Source of the DNA: Ekhidna sp051379705
GTDB taxonomy: Bacteria > Bacteroidota > Bacteroidia > Cytophagales > Cyclobacteriaceae
Assembly (NCBI RefSeq): GCF_051379705.1
Contig: NZ_CP179868.1
Span: forward strand, 434,001-498,000
Length of the DNA stretch: 64,000 nt
Direction of reading: 5' to 3'
Shown: in pieces, positions 26,045 to 34,794 of the stretch
Layout of the letters: every line of letters begins with the position of its first letter
How positions within the stretch are numbered: position 1 is the first letter of the stretch
The notes under the pieces: generated by a model
Databases searched by the model: none
What the model saw: the letters and a program-made list of their open reading frames with translations, nothing else
Told to the model about the DNA's origin: nothing
Position numbers and translations under genes: made by a program

Positions 26045-27270
26045 TTGAATGCTCGCATTGAAGGTGACTGATCAACCAAATTATCCGGAGTAAAAACAGG
26101 TGAAACTCGCTCAGAAAAATTCATGATATCGACGAATAGACTTCTCAATAAAATGATAGTCTCCGGTGTTTTATTGACTATATAAGAAAACAATTTGACT
26201 GGCCTGTATGGAACATCTCCTACTCCATCTTTGTCGAGATCATACCCAGTGTAGTCACCCCAATAATTCCCGTCGAATGTATTGTCATTCATTTTCGAAT
26301 TGTAGGATACGTCAAAGGAATTACCAACAAAGTCATTTCCGTAGATTCGATTGGCGTAGCATCCGCCTGATACCTTAATCGCCCAACCATTCTTTTTGAA
26401 GACATTGCCTGTATAGTTGATTCTGGTAGTACCATCTATAAACACAGCCATCGTATTTTCTGTAAATTCATTGTCTACTACTTCCGCATCGTAAATTTCT
26501 TTTAGTAGTAAGCCGTAGCTAGCCGGTCCCCAATTGTTGACGAACTGATTTTGCTTCATCACTATGAACTTGGAGAACATGACTGCTACTCCTGCCCCGT
26601 TTCTCTCAAATCGGTTATTTAGGTATTGATCGCGGTTGGAAAACATGAAATGCAATCCATATCGAATGTTATTATGGGTGTGATTATCTGTGATTTTACT
26701 ATCATCTACGAATTCAAGGTATATGCCATCACGCATGTTATACACCTCATTTTTGTAGACCTCTAGATTGGAACAGTGCCAGCCATGAATTCCATTTCCT
26801 GTTTCGTCTTCCTTTACGGATGTGCCATAAACCACATTATTTCTTATCGTCCCATACTTTGATTTCTCAATCAGCAGTCCAAAGAATGGATCCGCTACAA
26901 CATTGTTTTCAATGATAAAATAATTGGCTTTAAAGGTGTAGATGGCCGCATAATCCTTTGTATAGCTTCTTCCGGCGTTTATGATTTTCAATCCTGAGAT
27001 ATGAATACTATCAGCCAGCAGCTTTAATACATAGCCTGTCATCTTACCATCCAGAGTAGCACCTTCTTCTCCAATTATGGTTAGTGGTTTTGTGATCTCC
27101 AGGTTTTCACAGATGTAAATGCCGGATCCAATAACTATGGTATCGCCAGGTTCTGAAATAGCTACTGCTTGCTTCAAATTCTTTATATCACAACTTTCAC
27201 AAACGCGTCTTTTCGATGCATTTCCGATGTTGAAGATTGAAAGTAAAATTGCTGCAAGCAGTATTCTCAT
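26041..27270 (-). CDS. nosD: NosD, periplasmic beta-helix copper/sulfur maturation factor
   Basis: 409 aa with a signal peptide (residues 1-18) and a right-handed parallel beta-helix made of repeated CASH/PbH1 turns (N-x-x-x-N ladders such as IIENNVVADPF, GTIRNNVVYG, KITDNHTHNN). NosD docks on NosY and presents the maturation partner NosL and apo-NosZ. It has two Cys pairs near the N-terminus (CESCDIKN, about residues 24-31) that I do not recall as standard. The gene follows the second NosL-fusion gene by one base. Confidence 0.9.
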   Translation of the reverse strand: MRILLAAILLSIFNIGNASKRRVCESCDIKNLKQAVAISEPGDTIVIGSGIYICENLEITKPLTIIGEEGATLDGKMTGYVLKLLADSIHISGLKIINAGRSYTKDYAAIYTFKANYFIIENNVVADPFFGLLIEKSKYGTIRNNVVYGTSVKEDETGNGIHGWHCSNLEVYKNEVYNMRDGIYLEFVDDSKITDNHTHNNIRYGLHFMFSNRDQYLNNRFERNGAGVAVMFSKFIVMKQNQFVNNWGPASYGLLLKEIYDAEVVDNEFTENTMAVFIDGTTRINYTGNVFKKNGWAIKVSGGCYANRIYGNDFVGNSFDVSYNSKMNDNTFDGNYWGDYTGYDLDKDGVGDVPYRPVKLFSYIVNKTPETIILLRSLFVDIMNFSERVSPVFTPDNLVDQSPSMRAFK

Positions 27271-27271
27271 A

Positions 27272-28663
27272 TCATATCGAGTAGCGCAGACCTAGTGCGA
27301 AAGAGTGTATTTCTTTCATTTGTATTCCTTCAACTTTCTGGTAAATCGGTCTTCCATAAGAAAAACCGGCCTTAAAGTCGCGAAATACTGGTCTGTCTCC
27401 AAAAGAGAAATTTAATGCAAAACTTGAATTGATTCTTGTAAAGCCAGTATTTACTGGATCAGCAGTTGTGACCATCATTGGGTTTAGCATCTCATCCCTT
27501 CCAGTCATTCCAAGTTGTTTTTTGCCACTCAACTGTACCGCAGAGCTTAGCCAATCCGTCAGATTATAGCTCACCCAGGAATTCATCGTGTATTCATTCC
27601 CCCAGCGGTAGCCTTCCGAAGATTCTCCGGTCCTGATGGTTGCAAGCGGTTGAACTCCCCAGCTTATAGACTCTAAAGAGCCTTTGTAGGTACCTCCTAT
27701 CGTTAAATCCACAGTTCCACTCCCACGTTGCATGGGGTAAGGTAGTCGCATATCTTCCGCCATTGGGGTGTCATCTGTACTGACAATGCTACCTGTGGGA
27801 AGGCTTATAGATGCATTTAAATGTACTGAAGTGTTTTCCTGACTAACCAAACCATAGAGCGAGCTGAGTTTCAGATCTCCAATTCCTTCACTTTTTGTGC
27901 TGAATTTCATTCCCATCATCGTCATTAAGTCCATTTCGTTTCTAACAAAGTTTTGCATCAACATGAGCGTCACACGATCAGATGGTGCATACATTACACC
28001 TACCATAAACATGTCCATACGCATCGCCTGAGGCGCTACCATGTAATTTTGAAAAATGGCCATGTTGGCTACATCATCAGATCCTTGCAGGTTTCCTTCC
28101 ATTGACATGGTCATGTATCGTGCAGATACCATTAAGCCTCCTTTATGATGTAAGTGATCGCCCATTATTCCAATCGGTGCATAGGCATCAGGTCGATGAT
28201 GATGATGTGTGGGATGATCGAGAAGACCAAACCTCGAGTCTTTAAAGAGCTTTTTGAGTCCTTCCCAATCATAAATTTCGCCTCCTTGTGTTTTTTGCAC
28301 TCGCTCTGCGACTTCTTTTGAAGAATATGCTGACAAGTAAGCTCCCATTGGGCTGGCAATTTTCTTGCTTTTCAGATAGCTAGCAGACTTTGCGTCAATC
28401 AAAGCACCGGCTTTTTCATAGTCGGCTACCAATAACTTGTTAAAGTTCGACTCGTCTTCTTCTTTTAAATAATTAACGAGGCATTCTATGGCATCAAACT
28501 TTTGTGAAGTGCCCTCATTATCTACAGCAACCGCTGTAAACTTCTGATCCTTAATATACATGTTGCAATGTGAGCAGGCGTCTTCTCCAAGGTTGATCAC
28601 ATTTTGGGCATAGGAAGATCCGATTATCACCATGCAGGTGATTATTGATATTATAGATTTCAT
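27272..28663 (-). CDS. Fusion of a NosL copper chaperone with a Met-rich outer-membrane barrel
   Basis: 463 aa. Signal peptide 1-19; residues 21-150 are a NosL domain with the Cu(I)-binding C30-x-x-C33-x-M35 motif and the SPMGAYLSAYSS segment. A His-rich linker (HPTHHHHRP, about 151-159) leads to residues 165-463, a Met- and Gly-rich beta barrel (GGLMVSARYMTMSMEG, MFMVGVMYAPSDR, MTMMGMKF) that ends with the typical aromatic-terminated strand (LGLRYSI). The barrel resembles a family of copper-linked outer-membrane proteins of unknown role. NosL alone is usually a 170-aa lipoprotein. It probably moves copper toward or through the outer membrane for NosZ. Confidence 0.8.
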   Translation of the reverse strand: MKSIISIITCMVIIGSSYAQNVINLGEDACSHCNMYIKDQKFTAVAVDNEGTSQKFDAIECLVNYLKEEDESNFNKLLVADYEKAGALIDAKSASYLKSKKIASPMGAYLSAYSSKEVAERVQKTQGGEIYDWEGLKKLFKDSRFGLLDHPTHHHHRPDAYAPIGIMGDHLHHKGGLMVSARYMTMSMEGNLQGSDDVANMAIFQNYMVAPQAMRMDMFMVGVMYAPSDRVTLMLMQNFVRNEMDLMTMMGMKFSTKSEGIGDLKLSSLYGLVSQENTSVHLNASISLPTGSIVSTDDTPMAEDMRLPYPMQRGSGTVDLTIGGTYKGSLESISWGVQPLATIRTGESSEGYRWGNEYTMNSWVSYNLTDWLSSAVQLSGKKQLGMTGRDEMLNPMMVTTADPVNTGFTRINSSFALNFSFGDRPVFRDFKAGFSYGRPIYQKVEGIQMKEIHSFALGLRYSI

Positions 28664-28674
28664 GACAGTAATTT

Positions 28675-29691
28675 TTATTGTACTTCGAATTCAGCTTTGA
28701 GCTCAGACCAGCTTAATGACTGCCCGGAAACATCCTTAATTGTTTCCATACGATCATTTTCATTTTCAAAAGCGGTCAAGAACTCTCCCATCGGGCTGGG
28801 GATTGATTCAGATATCAGGTAATGCGCGTTTGTTGCGTCAGCCAATTTTCCAGGATTTGAATAGTCTGAAACGAGGTAATATTTAACCTCGGGGTGCTCC
28901 CATTCTTTCAGGTCATTTAGCATACATTCTATCGCATCGTATTTAAAAGCTTTTCCTGTTTTTGTCACCAATTGTGCTGAATGCTGCTTATCCACTATGG
29001 TCATTTTGCAGAAGACACAGGCATCCTGTCCATAATTAATGGACTGTGGACCTCCGGAGCATCCTGTGATCAGTCCCATCACAAGCACGATTGCCACTGC
29101 CTGAACACTCACAAGCTCTTTTTTTGCTTTGACAAAAGCCAGCAGTGAAAGGCCCATTCCAAGAAACATGAGGTAAGCACCAAGCCTAGGCATAGAAATG
29201 GCTCGGAAATTCAAAATCATTTTAGCACCAATCAGCGGTGGCTGATAAGCCATTGGCTGGCCCTCATCATCCGTGAATTTGATTGCAGCATTTTCTTTGA
29301 GGTCATGTCCATATTCGTATTCCCACTGATAGAAGTCGTACATGGCAATGGTTCCCAAAACAAGCATTAATGCAAACCAACCAATGTAAAGTGGTCTTTT
29401 GCCAATGAAAGCGATGAGTACACCCAGCACAATCATACCAATCGCTACTTTAGGAAATATGCTAAACTCAGGGATGGTTTCTGGGATATCCTTCATGCCA
29501 ACATAGTGGTTCATGATATTGATATTCTTAATATCATTGGGATTTGCGTCCTCAAATTTATTGATGTGAATATCCATCCCAATTGGATCGGGGTATTGTG
29601 GTGCCTCAAGTGTGATGTTCCACATAGGCCATAAGAAGAGTCCGCCGAGCATAATTGCTCCGACCAACATATAAAGCTGAGATCTTTTCAT
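28675..29691 (-). CDS. nosL: Inner-membrane NosL fusion protein
   Basis: The ATG at 29691 (MKRSQLYMLVGAIML) gives 338 aa; an upstream start adds 19 poor residues. The first about 210 residues hold four transmembrane helices and a periplasmic loop (MNHYVGMKDIPE). The fourth helix ends in a lipobox-like LITGCSGG, directly followed by a NosL domain with CVFCKM and SPMGEFLTAFEN. The internal lipobox suggests that a membrane protein was fused to a lipoprotein NosL. It would hold Cu(I) on the periplasmic face of the inner membrane and hand it to NosZ. It lies between nosZ (71-bp gap) and the barrel fusion. Confidence 0.85.
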   Translation of the reverse strand: MKRSQLYMLVGAIMLGGLFLWPMWNITLEAPQYPDPIGMDIHINKFEDANPNDIKNINIMNHYVGMKDIPETIPEFSIFPKVAIGMIVLGVLIAFIGKRPLYIGWFALMLVLGTIAMYDFYQWEYEYGHDLKENAAIKFTDDEGQPMAYQPPLIGAKMILNFRAISMPRLGAYLMFLGMGLSLLAFVKAKKELVSVQAVAIVLVMGLITGCSGGPQSINYGQDACVFCKMTIVDKQHSAQLVTKTGKAFKYDAIECMLNDLKEWEHPEVKYYLVSDYSNPGKLADATNAHYLISESIPSPMGEFLTAFENENDRMETIKDVSGQSLSWSELKAEFEVQ

Positions 29692-29762
29692 GATGCTTAT
29701 TTTTTGATGGAAATAGTGGGCTGCCTCACGATCGTGAAGCAGCCACATTAAAACCTAACTTG

Positions 29763-31724
29763 CTACTCTCCGTCCAGACTCCACTTTAATGGTACATCTG
29801 CACCTTTTGCAGAAACCCTGACGTATCCCTGCATTTCCTGGTGTAGTGCAGAGCAGAAGTCAGTACAGTAGAAAGGCCACACGCCTTCTTTCTTCGGATT
29901 CCAGATAAATGTTTCCGTCTGACCAGGCATGATGAGCAACTCAGAAGTGTTGGCACCAATCATACTCACGCCGTGAGGAACATCATAATCTTGCTCAAGG
30001 TTGGTGACATGGAAGTATACCTTATCACCCACTTTGATTCCTTCAATATTATCTGGAGCAAAGTGACTCCTGATTGTTGTCATGTAGATATGCACTTCGT
30101 TTCCATCCCTTTCAACTCTTGCCTCTTTCTCACTCTTGGCAGCATAAGGGTGCATATTTTCTTCCAGCTTATAAAACTTGGTTTGATTGGGTTTGATCAA
30201 ATCTGCTGGTGCTCCAGCAGCATAGTGCGGCTCACCAATGGTTGGGAAATCAAGAATCAATTCCATTTTATCCCCAGAGATATCGTATAGCTGCGCTGAG
30301 TGTGCAAGCTCTGGTCCAGTTGGTAGATATCTATCCTTTGTGATCTTGTTCATCGCCACCAGGTATTTACCAAAAGGCGCTTGAGAGTTACCTCCTGGAA
30401 TCATCAAGTGACCAACAGAGTAGTATGTTGGCTGTCTATCCAATACTTCCCAGGTTCCAAGCTTCCATTTCACTACTTCAGAGCTGATGAAGAATGTGGT
30501 ATAGGCATTCCCTTTTGCATCAAATTCGGTATGCAATGGGCCTAAGCCAGCATTTTGCACCACACCAGCCACCACGTCCTCGTAGTTGAGCACCGGAATA
30601 CCGTATGCTTCACCATCGAATTTTTCATTCTCAATTGCATCCAACATTTTGGTAAATGAGTGGGCAGTCAATGCTGCTGCCAACTTACCACTACCGATGA
30701 TGTACTCACCCGAAGGATCCACATCACATCCGTGAGGTGACTTAGGTGTAGGCAGGAAGTAAACCAATCCAGGATATTTAGATGGATCAAGAATTTTCAC
30801 TTCTTTTTTCATGGTAGTAGTTGCCATGTGTGTAGACTCACTATAGATATTGTGAGCATACTCAGTTTCCATGGTTTCGAACTGACCGCTAGCGATAAGC
30901 TCCTCAGCTTTTTTCCAGTTGATGGCAGCTATATAATCTTTGTCATTCTGAGAAGCATTCACTTCCAGTAGTGTGTTCGCTTCCTCCGTATTGTAAGTAG
31001 AGAAGAACATCCAACCGTGGGATTTCTTTCTGCCCGGGTGAGCCAAATCAAAGTTGAATCCAGGCATCATTACCTGGAAGGCAAGATCCATTTCTCCACT
31101 CTCCTGATCTACACTGAGGAAAGTCAAGGCTCCTTTAAAGTTGCCTTTGTATTCATCAATAGGGAGATCTCGTTGTGGCACCGGCACGGAGAATCTTGTT
31201 CCGGCTACTACGTACTCAGTATTTTCAGTTACGAAAGAGGAACTGTGGTTACCGGCACTATTAGGAATCTCAATGATCTCCTCTGTCTCGAACGAGGAAA
31301 GGCTGATTCTAGCAATGCGAGGTGTATTGTTACCGTTGATGAAACACCACCGGCCATCTACTTTGCCATTGGTTTGAGAAAGGTCCGGGTGGTGAGCATC
31401 ATCCCATGGTACGGACCCAAAAGAAGTATTCAACATTGGTTTGGTTTCTTCATTGAAACCATATCCTTTTTCAGCATCCACAGAGAATACCGGAACCACT
31501 CTGAAGAGTCGTCCTGAAGGTAGTCCGTAGACCGATAGCTGACCGCTGTAACCTCCGGAAATGAAAGCATAAAATTCATCATGCTCTCCGGGTGGTACAA
31601 ATGAACGCTCAGCCATGTTGCTGCCAAGCGCGCCTGATTGATTGCCACTCTGGCCACATGACGTGGCGATTAAAAGAGTAACGATCACGAAGGCCTTAAA
31701 TAGTATATGCATCTTAATCTTCAT
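29763..31724 (-). CDS. nosZ: Nitrous oxide reductase, clade II, Sec-exported lipoprotein
   Basis: 653 aa. It reduces N2O to N2 in the periplasm with a CuA and a four-copper CuZ site. The N-terminus is a Sec lipoprotein signal (LLIATSC, lipidated C23), not the Tat signal of clade I. The seven-bladed propeller carries the CuZ His DDAHHPD (H111, H112) and others such as HGCDVD and SEVVKW. The C-terminal cupredoxin has the CuA ligands H584, C620, C624, H628 and M631. All expected ligand motifs look intact. It lies third in an operon after a cytochrome c and a fasciclin lipoprotein, and before two NosL-type proteins. Confidence 0.96.
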   Translation of the reverse strand: MKIKMHILFKAFVIVTLLIATSCGQSGNQSGALGSNMAERSFVPPGEHDEFYAFISGGYSGQLSVYGLPSGRLFRVVPVFSVDAEKGYGFNEETKPMLNTSFGSVPWDDAHHPDLSQTNGKVDGRWCFINGNNTPRIARISLSSFETEEIIEIPNSAGNHSSSFVTENTEYVVAGTRFSVPVPQRDLPIDEYKGNFKGALTFLSVDQESGEMDLAFQVMMPGFNFDLAHPGRKKSHGWMFFSTYNTEEANTLLEVNASQNDKDYIAAINWKKAEELIASGQFETMETEYAHNIYSESTHMATTTMKKEVKILDPSKYPGLVYFLPTPKSPHGCDVDPSGEYIIGSGKLAAALTAHSFTKMLDAIENEKFDGEAYGIPVLNYEDVVAGVVQNAGLGPLHTEFDAKGNAYTTFFISSEVVKWKLGTWEVLDRQPTYYSVGHLMIPGGNSQAPFGKYLVAMNKITKDRYLPTGPELAHSAQLYDISGDKMELILDFPTIGEPHYAAGAPADLIKPNQTKFYKLEENMHPYAAKSEKEARVERDGNEVHIYMTTIRSHFAPDNIEGIKVGDKVYFHVTNLEQDYDVPHGVSMIGANTSELLIMPGQTETFIWNPKKEGVWPFYCTDFCSALHQEMQGYVRVSAKGADVPLKWSLDGE

Positions 31725-31743
31725 GATTGATAATTGTTATTTA

Positions 31744-32310
31744 TTAGTTAGGTAAAATCACTTTGTCTACTACATTAATTACTCCGTTGGAGGTTTGTAT
31801 CGTGCCTATCACTTTGGCGCCTGCAACTGTAATTTCATCGCCGTTGACTACCACTTCGAGGTAATCGCCTGTAGCCATGTAAATCTTTCGTCCCTTAGAA
31901 GCTTCTTTCTTTAAAGCCTCCTGATCATATGATCCGGGTGCAGCATGTCGAGTAATTATTGTCGCCAGATCACTTTTATTCTCAGGCTTCAAGAGGTTGT
32001 CAAGTACACCTTCTGGCAATGCTGCAAATGCATCATTGGTAGGTGCAAACACGGTTAATGGGCCTGCATTTACTAATACATGCTCAATTTCGGCTGCTTG
32101 AACACCCGCAACGAGTGTTGTATGTGCGTCAGAGGACATTGCCACTTGTAGAATGTTTTTTGCTGATTCATCGTCTTGCACTGATGCCTGGCCTTTAGGA
32201 TGGCTGGCCGGTTCATCACTTGCTTCAGTGGATTCGCCCTGAGGAGCGGCGCATGATCCCATCATGACTATCATGAATAGAATCATCATTAGGTTACTGA
32301 GATATTTCAT
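31744..32310 (-). CDS. Fasciclin-domain lipoprotein of the nos operon
   Basis: 188 aa. Lipoprotein signal MKYLSNLMMILFMIVMMGSC (Cys 20), a charged spacer, then one fasciclin (FAS1) domain (about 50-188) with GPLTVFAPTNDAFAALP and the closing SNGVINVVDKVILP. FAS1 domains mediate adhesion or protein contact. Its position directly before nosZ recurs in Bacteroidetes nos clusters, so it may help hold or mature NosZ at the membrane, but no role has been shown. Gaps to its neighbours are 19 bp on each side. Confidence 0.88.
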   Translation of the reverse strand: MKYLSNLMMILFMIVMMGSCAAPQGESTEASDEPASHPKGQASVQDDESAKNILQVAMSSDAHTTLVAGVQAAEIEHVLVNAGPLTVFAPTNDAFAALPEGVLDNLLKPENKSDLATIITRHAAPGSYDQEALKKEASKGRKIYMATGDYLEVVVNGDEITVAGAKVIGTIQTSNGVINVVDKVILPN

Positions 32311-32329
32311 ATTCTTATAAGTTTAGTTG

Positions 32330-32794
32330 TTAAAGCGTTCGGAAGTATTCAAGGACAGCTCTCGCCTCTTCCTCCGTCAAATTCTGATTAGCCATTGGTG
32401 AGCCATTGTAGTCGATTAAGAGTTGCTTGGCCATTGGATCCTTTTGCACCATCTCTTCCGGGTTCAGAATCATATTCATGATCCAAGCTGGTGTTCGTCT
32501 TTCAAGAATTCCTTTGGGTGCAGGCCCAATAAACCGCTTTTCAGCTTTGTGACATGCGGTGCATTTTGCGTCATAGACTTCCTGACCTTTTAATGCAAGA
32601 TCCTGGTCAATTTCTGTCGGAAGTGTGAATGCTTTGATCGGACCCACTCCATGATTGCTCTCCCAACTTTCGTAAGGATCGGCTGGCTCCATCTTGGACT
32701 GCTCCTTGATTTGGTCAATTTTACTCTTTCCATCTCCTCCTCCGCATGCAAGCAGAAAAGAAGTAATTACTGTGAGGTATAGTAGCTTTTTCAT
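32330..32794 (-). CDS. Membrane-anchored monohaem cytochrome c, probable electron donor to NosZ
   Basis: 154 aa. Lipobox C17 (FLLACGGG), then one c-type haem motif CTACH (78-82) and a distal Met near SPMANQNLT (M134). Length and layout fit a small class I cytochrome c. It is the first structural gene of the nos operon. Since no NosR or menaquinol-linked NosGH genes are seen here, this cytochrome, possibly fed by the bc1-like complex, is the natural donor. The gene lies 44 bp after the Rrf2 regulator and no promoter was seen between them. Confidence 0.88.
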   Translation of the reverse strand: MKKLLYLTVITSFLLACGGGDGKSKIDQIKEQSKMEPADPYESWESNHGVGPIKAFTLPTEIDQDLALKGQEVYDAKCTACHKAEKRFIGPAPKGILERRTPAWIMNMILNPEEMVQKDPMAKQLLIDYNGSPMANQNLTEEEARAVLEYFRTL

Positions 32795-32838
32795 ATTTAA
32801 GATATTAAGATCATTTTATCCGTTATTATTTAAAAAAA

Positions 32839-33261
32839 TTAGCCTTTCAGTTTGTTAATATCACCTAATAAGTTTTCGTCTCTTAAGTCAGTTGACAATA
32901 AGGTTTCCTTTAATTGATTTCTAATCAAAAGAAACTTTTCATGAACCGGACAAGGGTTTCTACTTGAGCAGCTTGGCAATCCCAAAACACAGTCTTCTAA
33001 AAGTTTTTCGCCATCAATGGCAATCACTATATCAATCAGCCTGATCTCTTGATTCTGTGCCAATTCGAAACCTCCAGCTGGTCCTTTGTATGAATTCAAT
33101 AGTTTACTCCTTACCAACTGCTGTAAAATCTTAGCCGTAAAAGCTTCCGGTGAATCAATCGCTTCTGTGACTTCCTTAAGTCCGGTACGCCTACCCTCCA
33201 TCTCTTTGGCTGCTATATAGATCATGATTTTTATAGCGTATTCGCAAGCTCTTGAAAACAT
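32839..33261 (-). CDS. Rrf2-family iron-sulfur transcription regulator
   Basis: 140 aa. The N-terminal winged helix (residues 1-70) has the AFTAKILQQLVRSKLL recognition region and SYKGPAGGFELA wing. Three Cys that can hold an Fe-S cluster (C91, C98, C104 in CVLGLPSCSSRNPC) match the IscR/NsrR layout. NsrR members sense nitric oxide, which would suit a nos cluster; the specific ligand cannot be read from sequence. Upstream lie a Crp/FNR-type box at 33334-33345 and two inverted repeats that may be its own operator. An unusual GGAGG lies only 2 bases before the ATG. Confidence 0.88.
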   Translation of the reverse strand: MFSRACEYAIKIMIYIAAKEMEGRRTGLKEVTEAIDSPEAFTAKILQQLVRSKLLNSYKGPAGGFELAQNQEIRLIDIVIAIDGEKLLEDCVLGLPSCSSRNPCPVHEKFLLIRNQLKETLLSTDLRDENLLGDINKLKG

Positions 33262-33281
33262 TCCCTCCGATTAAGTTTCTG

Positions 33282-33289
33282 CTAATTTA
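33282..33289 (-). promoter_or_regulatory. -7-like element of the Rrf2-nos operon
   Basis: Minus-strand TAAATTAG, one mismatch to TAnnTTTG. Its end is 57.5 bp from the centre of the box at 33334-33345, one base off the spacing seen at other promoters. Confidence 0.4.
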
Positions 33290-33292
33290 CAA

Positions 33293-33319
33293 CGAAAAAA
33301 ATTTCGGATAAAATTATCC
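33293..33319. promoter_or_regulatory. Overlapping inverted repeats, possible Rrf2 operator
   Basis: CGAAA-N4-TTTCG (33293-33306) and GGATAA-AA-TTATCC (33306-33319) abut each other just upstream of the -7-like element. They would block RNA polymerase if bound, as in autorepression by Rrf2 proteins. Inference from position only. Confidence 0.4.
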
Positions 33320-33333
33320 TTTATTATTTTATA

Positions 33334-33345
33334 TGATTTAAATCA
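33334..33345. promoter_or_regulatory. Crp/FNR-type palindrome upstream of the Rrf2-nos operon
   Basis: TGATTTAAATCA, a perfect 12-bp palindrome with TGAT-N4-ATCA arms, between hemN (ending 23 bp away) and rrf2. Confidence 0.55.
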
Positions 33346-33368
33346 GTTAGAAGGCTTACAGATTTCAT

Positions 33369-34712
33369 TTAGACAGCTTGACTAAAAGTTTGACCCTTTC
33401 TATTGCTGATCATTCGAGCATCCAAAGCGGAACATATTACACGAATGACTTCTTTTCCTTCTGCTAAAACACGCATGCCGGTTTCACTATATATAATCAT
33501 ACCGTCCGCTTGAAGTTGATCCAGAAGCTCATAGTTTAGAAGTACACCATACTCCATGAATTCGGATTCATGCCAGCTGGTTTCAAACTCACACATGAGA
33601 TTGAGAATGTGCTTTCTGAAAAACAGATCGGATCGCGTATGGATGTGTCCTTTCGTGATTGGCAAAATACCTTTGTCTAGTTTTTCATAGTATTCAGGAA
33701 TGCCTTTCACATTTTGAGCAAATCCTGACCAGCTATCGCTGATGGCACTCACACCGAGTCCAACCAGTAGTTTGCTGGTAAATGGAGTATATCCCATGAA
33801 GTTTCGATGAAGCTCCCCTTCTTTCCTTGCTTCTAGCAATTCATCACCTGACAGCACGTAATGATCCATTCCTACCTCCTGATATCCTACATACGTTAAG
33901 ACCTCTTTGCCTAATTGCATGAAATTCCATTTGTCATCACCTGATGGTAAATGTTGCTCATAAGATTTCTGAGCAGGCCGAAGCGCTGGAACATGCGCAT
34001 AGCTGTAATAGGCGATTCGTTCGGGTTTAAGTTGAATGATTTGGTCTAACGTCTTTTGAACAGACTCGATTGTTTGTCCCGGCAAACCATATACTACATC
34101 ATAGTTTACGGAGGTATATCCAATTTCTCTAGCCTTCTCCGTAATGGCCTTTACCTGCTCGAAGGATTGCATCCTGTTGATTAGCTTTTGCACGTTGATA
34201 TCAAAATCCTGAATACCGAAGCTTACACGATTGAAACCTATGCTATGCAAAGTCTCCAAATGCCTGGCTGTGGTATTTGCCGGATGGCCTTCGAAACTCA
34301 TTTGAAATCCCTTGGCCAAAGTGGCTTTACTGATAATACCTGATAGAAGCTTGTCCAGGTTTTCCGGAGCGAAGAACGTGGGTGTCCCTCCACCTAAATG
34401 AATTTCTCTTATCAGTGGTTTCTCAGGAAGCATTTCCAGATATATCTCCCACTCTTTCAATACATGATCGAGGTATGGCCCTTCAACCTGATGATTTTTA
34501 GTGATGCGTGTATTGCATGCACAATAGGTACACAAGCTTTCACAGAATGGAAGGTGGATATAGATGCTAACCTCCTTGCTACTTTCCCAGAAGGCGGACT
34601 GTAATGTCTTCTTATAAGCTTCTAGAGAAAAGCTCTCTGGCTCCCAAAAAGGAACGGTTGGATAGCTGGTATATCTGGGGACGGGCTTGTTGTACTTCTT
34701 CAGGTCTTGCAT
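33369..34712 (-). CDS. hemN: Oxygen-independent coproporphyrinogen III oxidase
   Basis: 447 aa, the length of true HemN (rather than shorter HemW). A radical-SAM motif C57-x3-C61-x2-C64 with the extra C66 of HemN (CESLCTYCAC), the GGGTPTF glycine motif, and EGHPANT are present. It decarboxylates coproporphyrinogen III for haem synthesis without O2. It lies beside the nos and cco operons, both of which need haem when oxygen is low. Its promoter has a perfect -7 TAGCTTTG and a palindromic box 58.5 bp upstream, identical in its 12-bp core to the cco operon box. Confidence 0.95.
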   Translation of the reverse strand: MQDLKKYNKPVPRYTSYPTVPFWEPESFSLEAYKKTLQSAFWESSKEVSIYIHLPFCESLCTYCACNTRITKNHQVEGPYLDHVLKEWEIYLEMLPEKPLIREIHLGGGTPTFFAPENLDKLLSGIISKATLAKGFQMSFEGHPANTTARHLETLHSIGFNRVSFGIQDFDINVQKLINRMQSFEQVKAITEKAREIGYTSVNYDVVYGLPGQTIESVQKTLDQIIQLKPERIAYYSYAHVPALRPAQKSYEQHLPSGDDKWNFMQLGKEVLTYVGYQEVGMDHYVLSGDELLEARKEGELHRNFMGYTPFTSKLLVGLGVSAISDSWSGFAQNVKGIPEYYEKLDKGILPITKGHIHTRSDLFFRKHILNLMCEFETSWHESEFMEYGVLLNYELLDQLQADGMIIYSETGMRVLAEGKEVIRVICSALDARMISNRKGQTFSQAV

Positions 34713-34728
34713 TGATCAAAATTTGACT

Positions 34729-34736
34729 CAAAGCTA
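34729..34736 (-). promoter_or_regulatory. -7 promoter element of hemN
   Basis: Minus-strand TAGCTTTG, a perfect TAnnTTTG, 17 bp before the start codon; no -33 TTG. Its last G (34729) is 58.5 bp from the centre of the box at 34781-34794. Confidence 0.65.
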
Positions 34737-34780
34737 TTGTCCTGAATTAGGGCCAGGCATGATGGATGTAGCTCCTCTTC

Positions 34781-34794
34781 TTGACTTTTGTCAA
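34781..34794. promoter_or_regulatory. Perfect Crp/FNR-type palindrome upstream of hemN
   Basis: TTGACTTTTGTCAA, a perfect palindrome in its arms. It overlaps the last codons of the upstream sensor kinase gene. The central 12 bases are identical to the cco operon box at 43192-43203. Confidence 0.7.
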
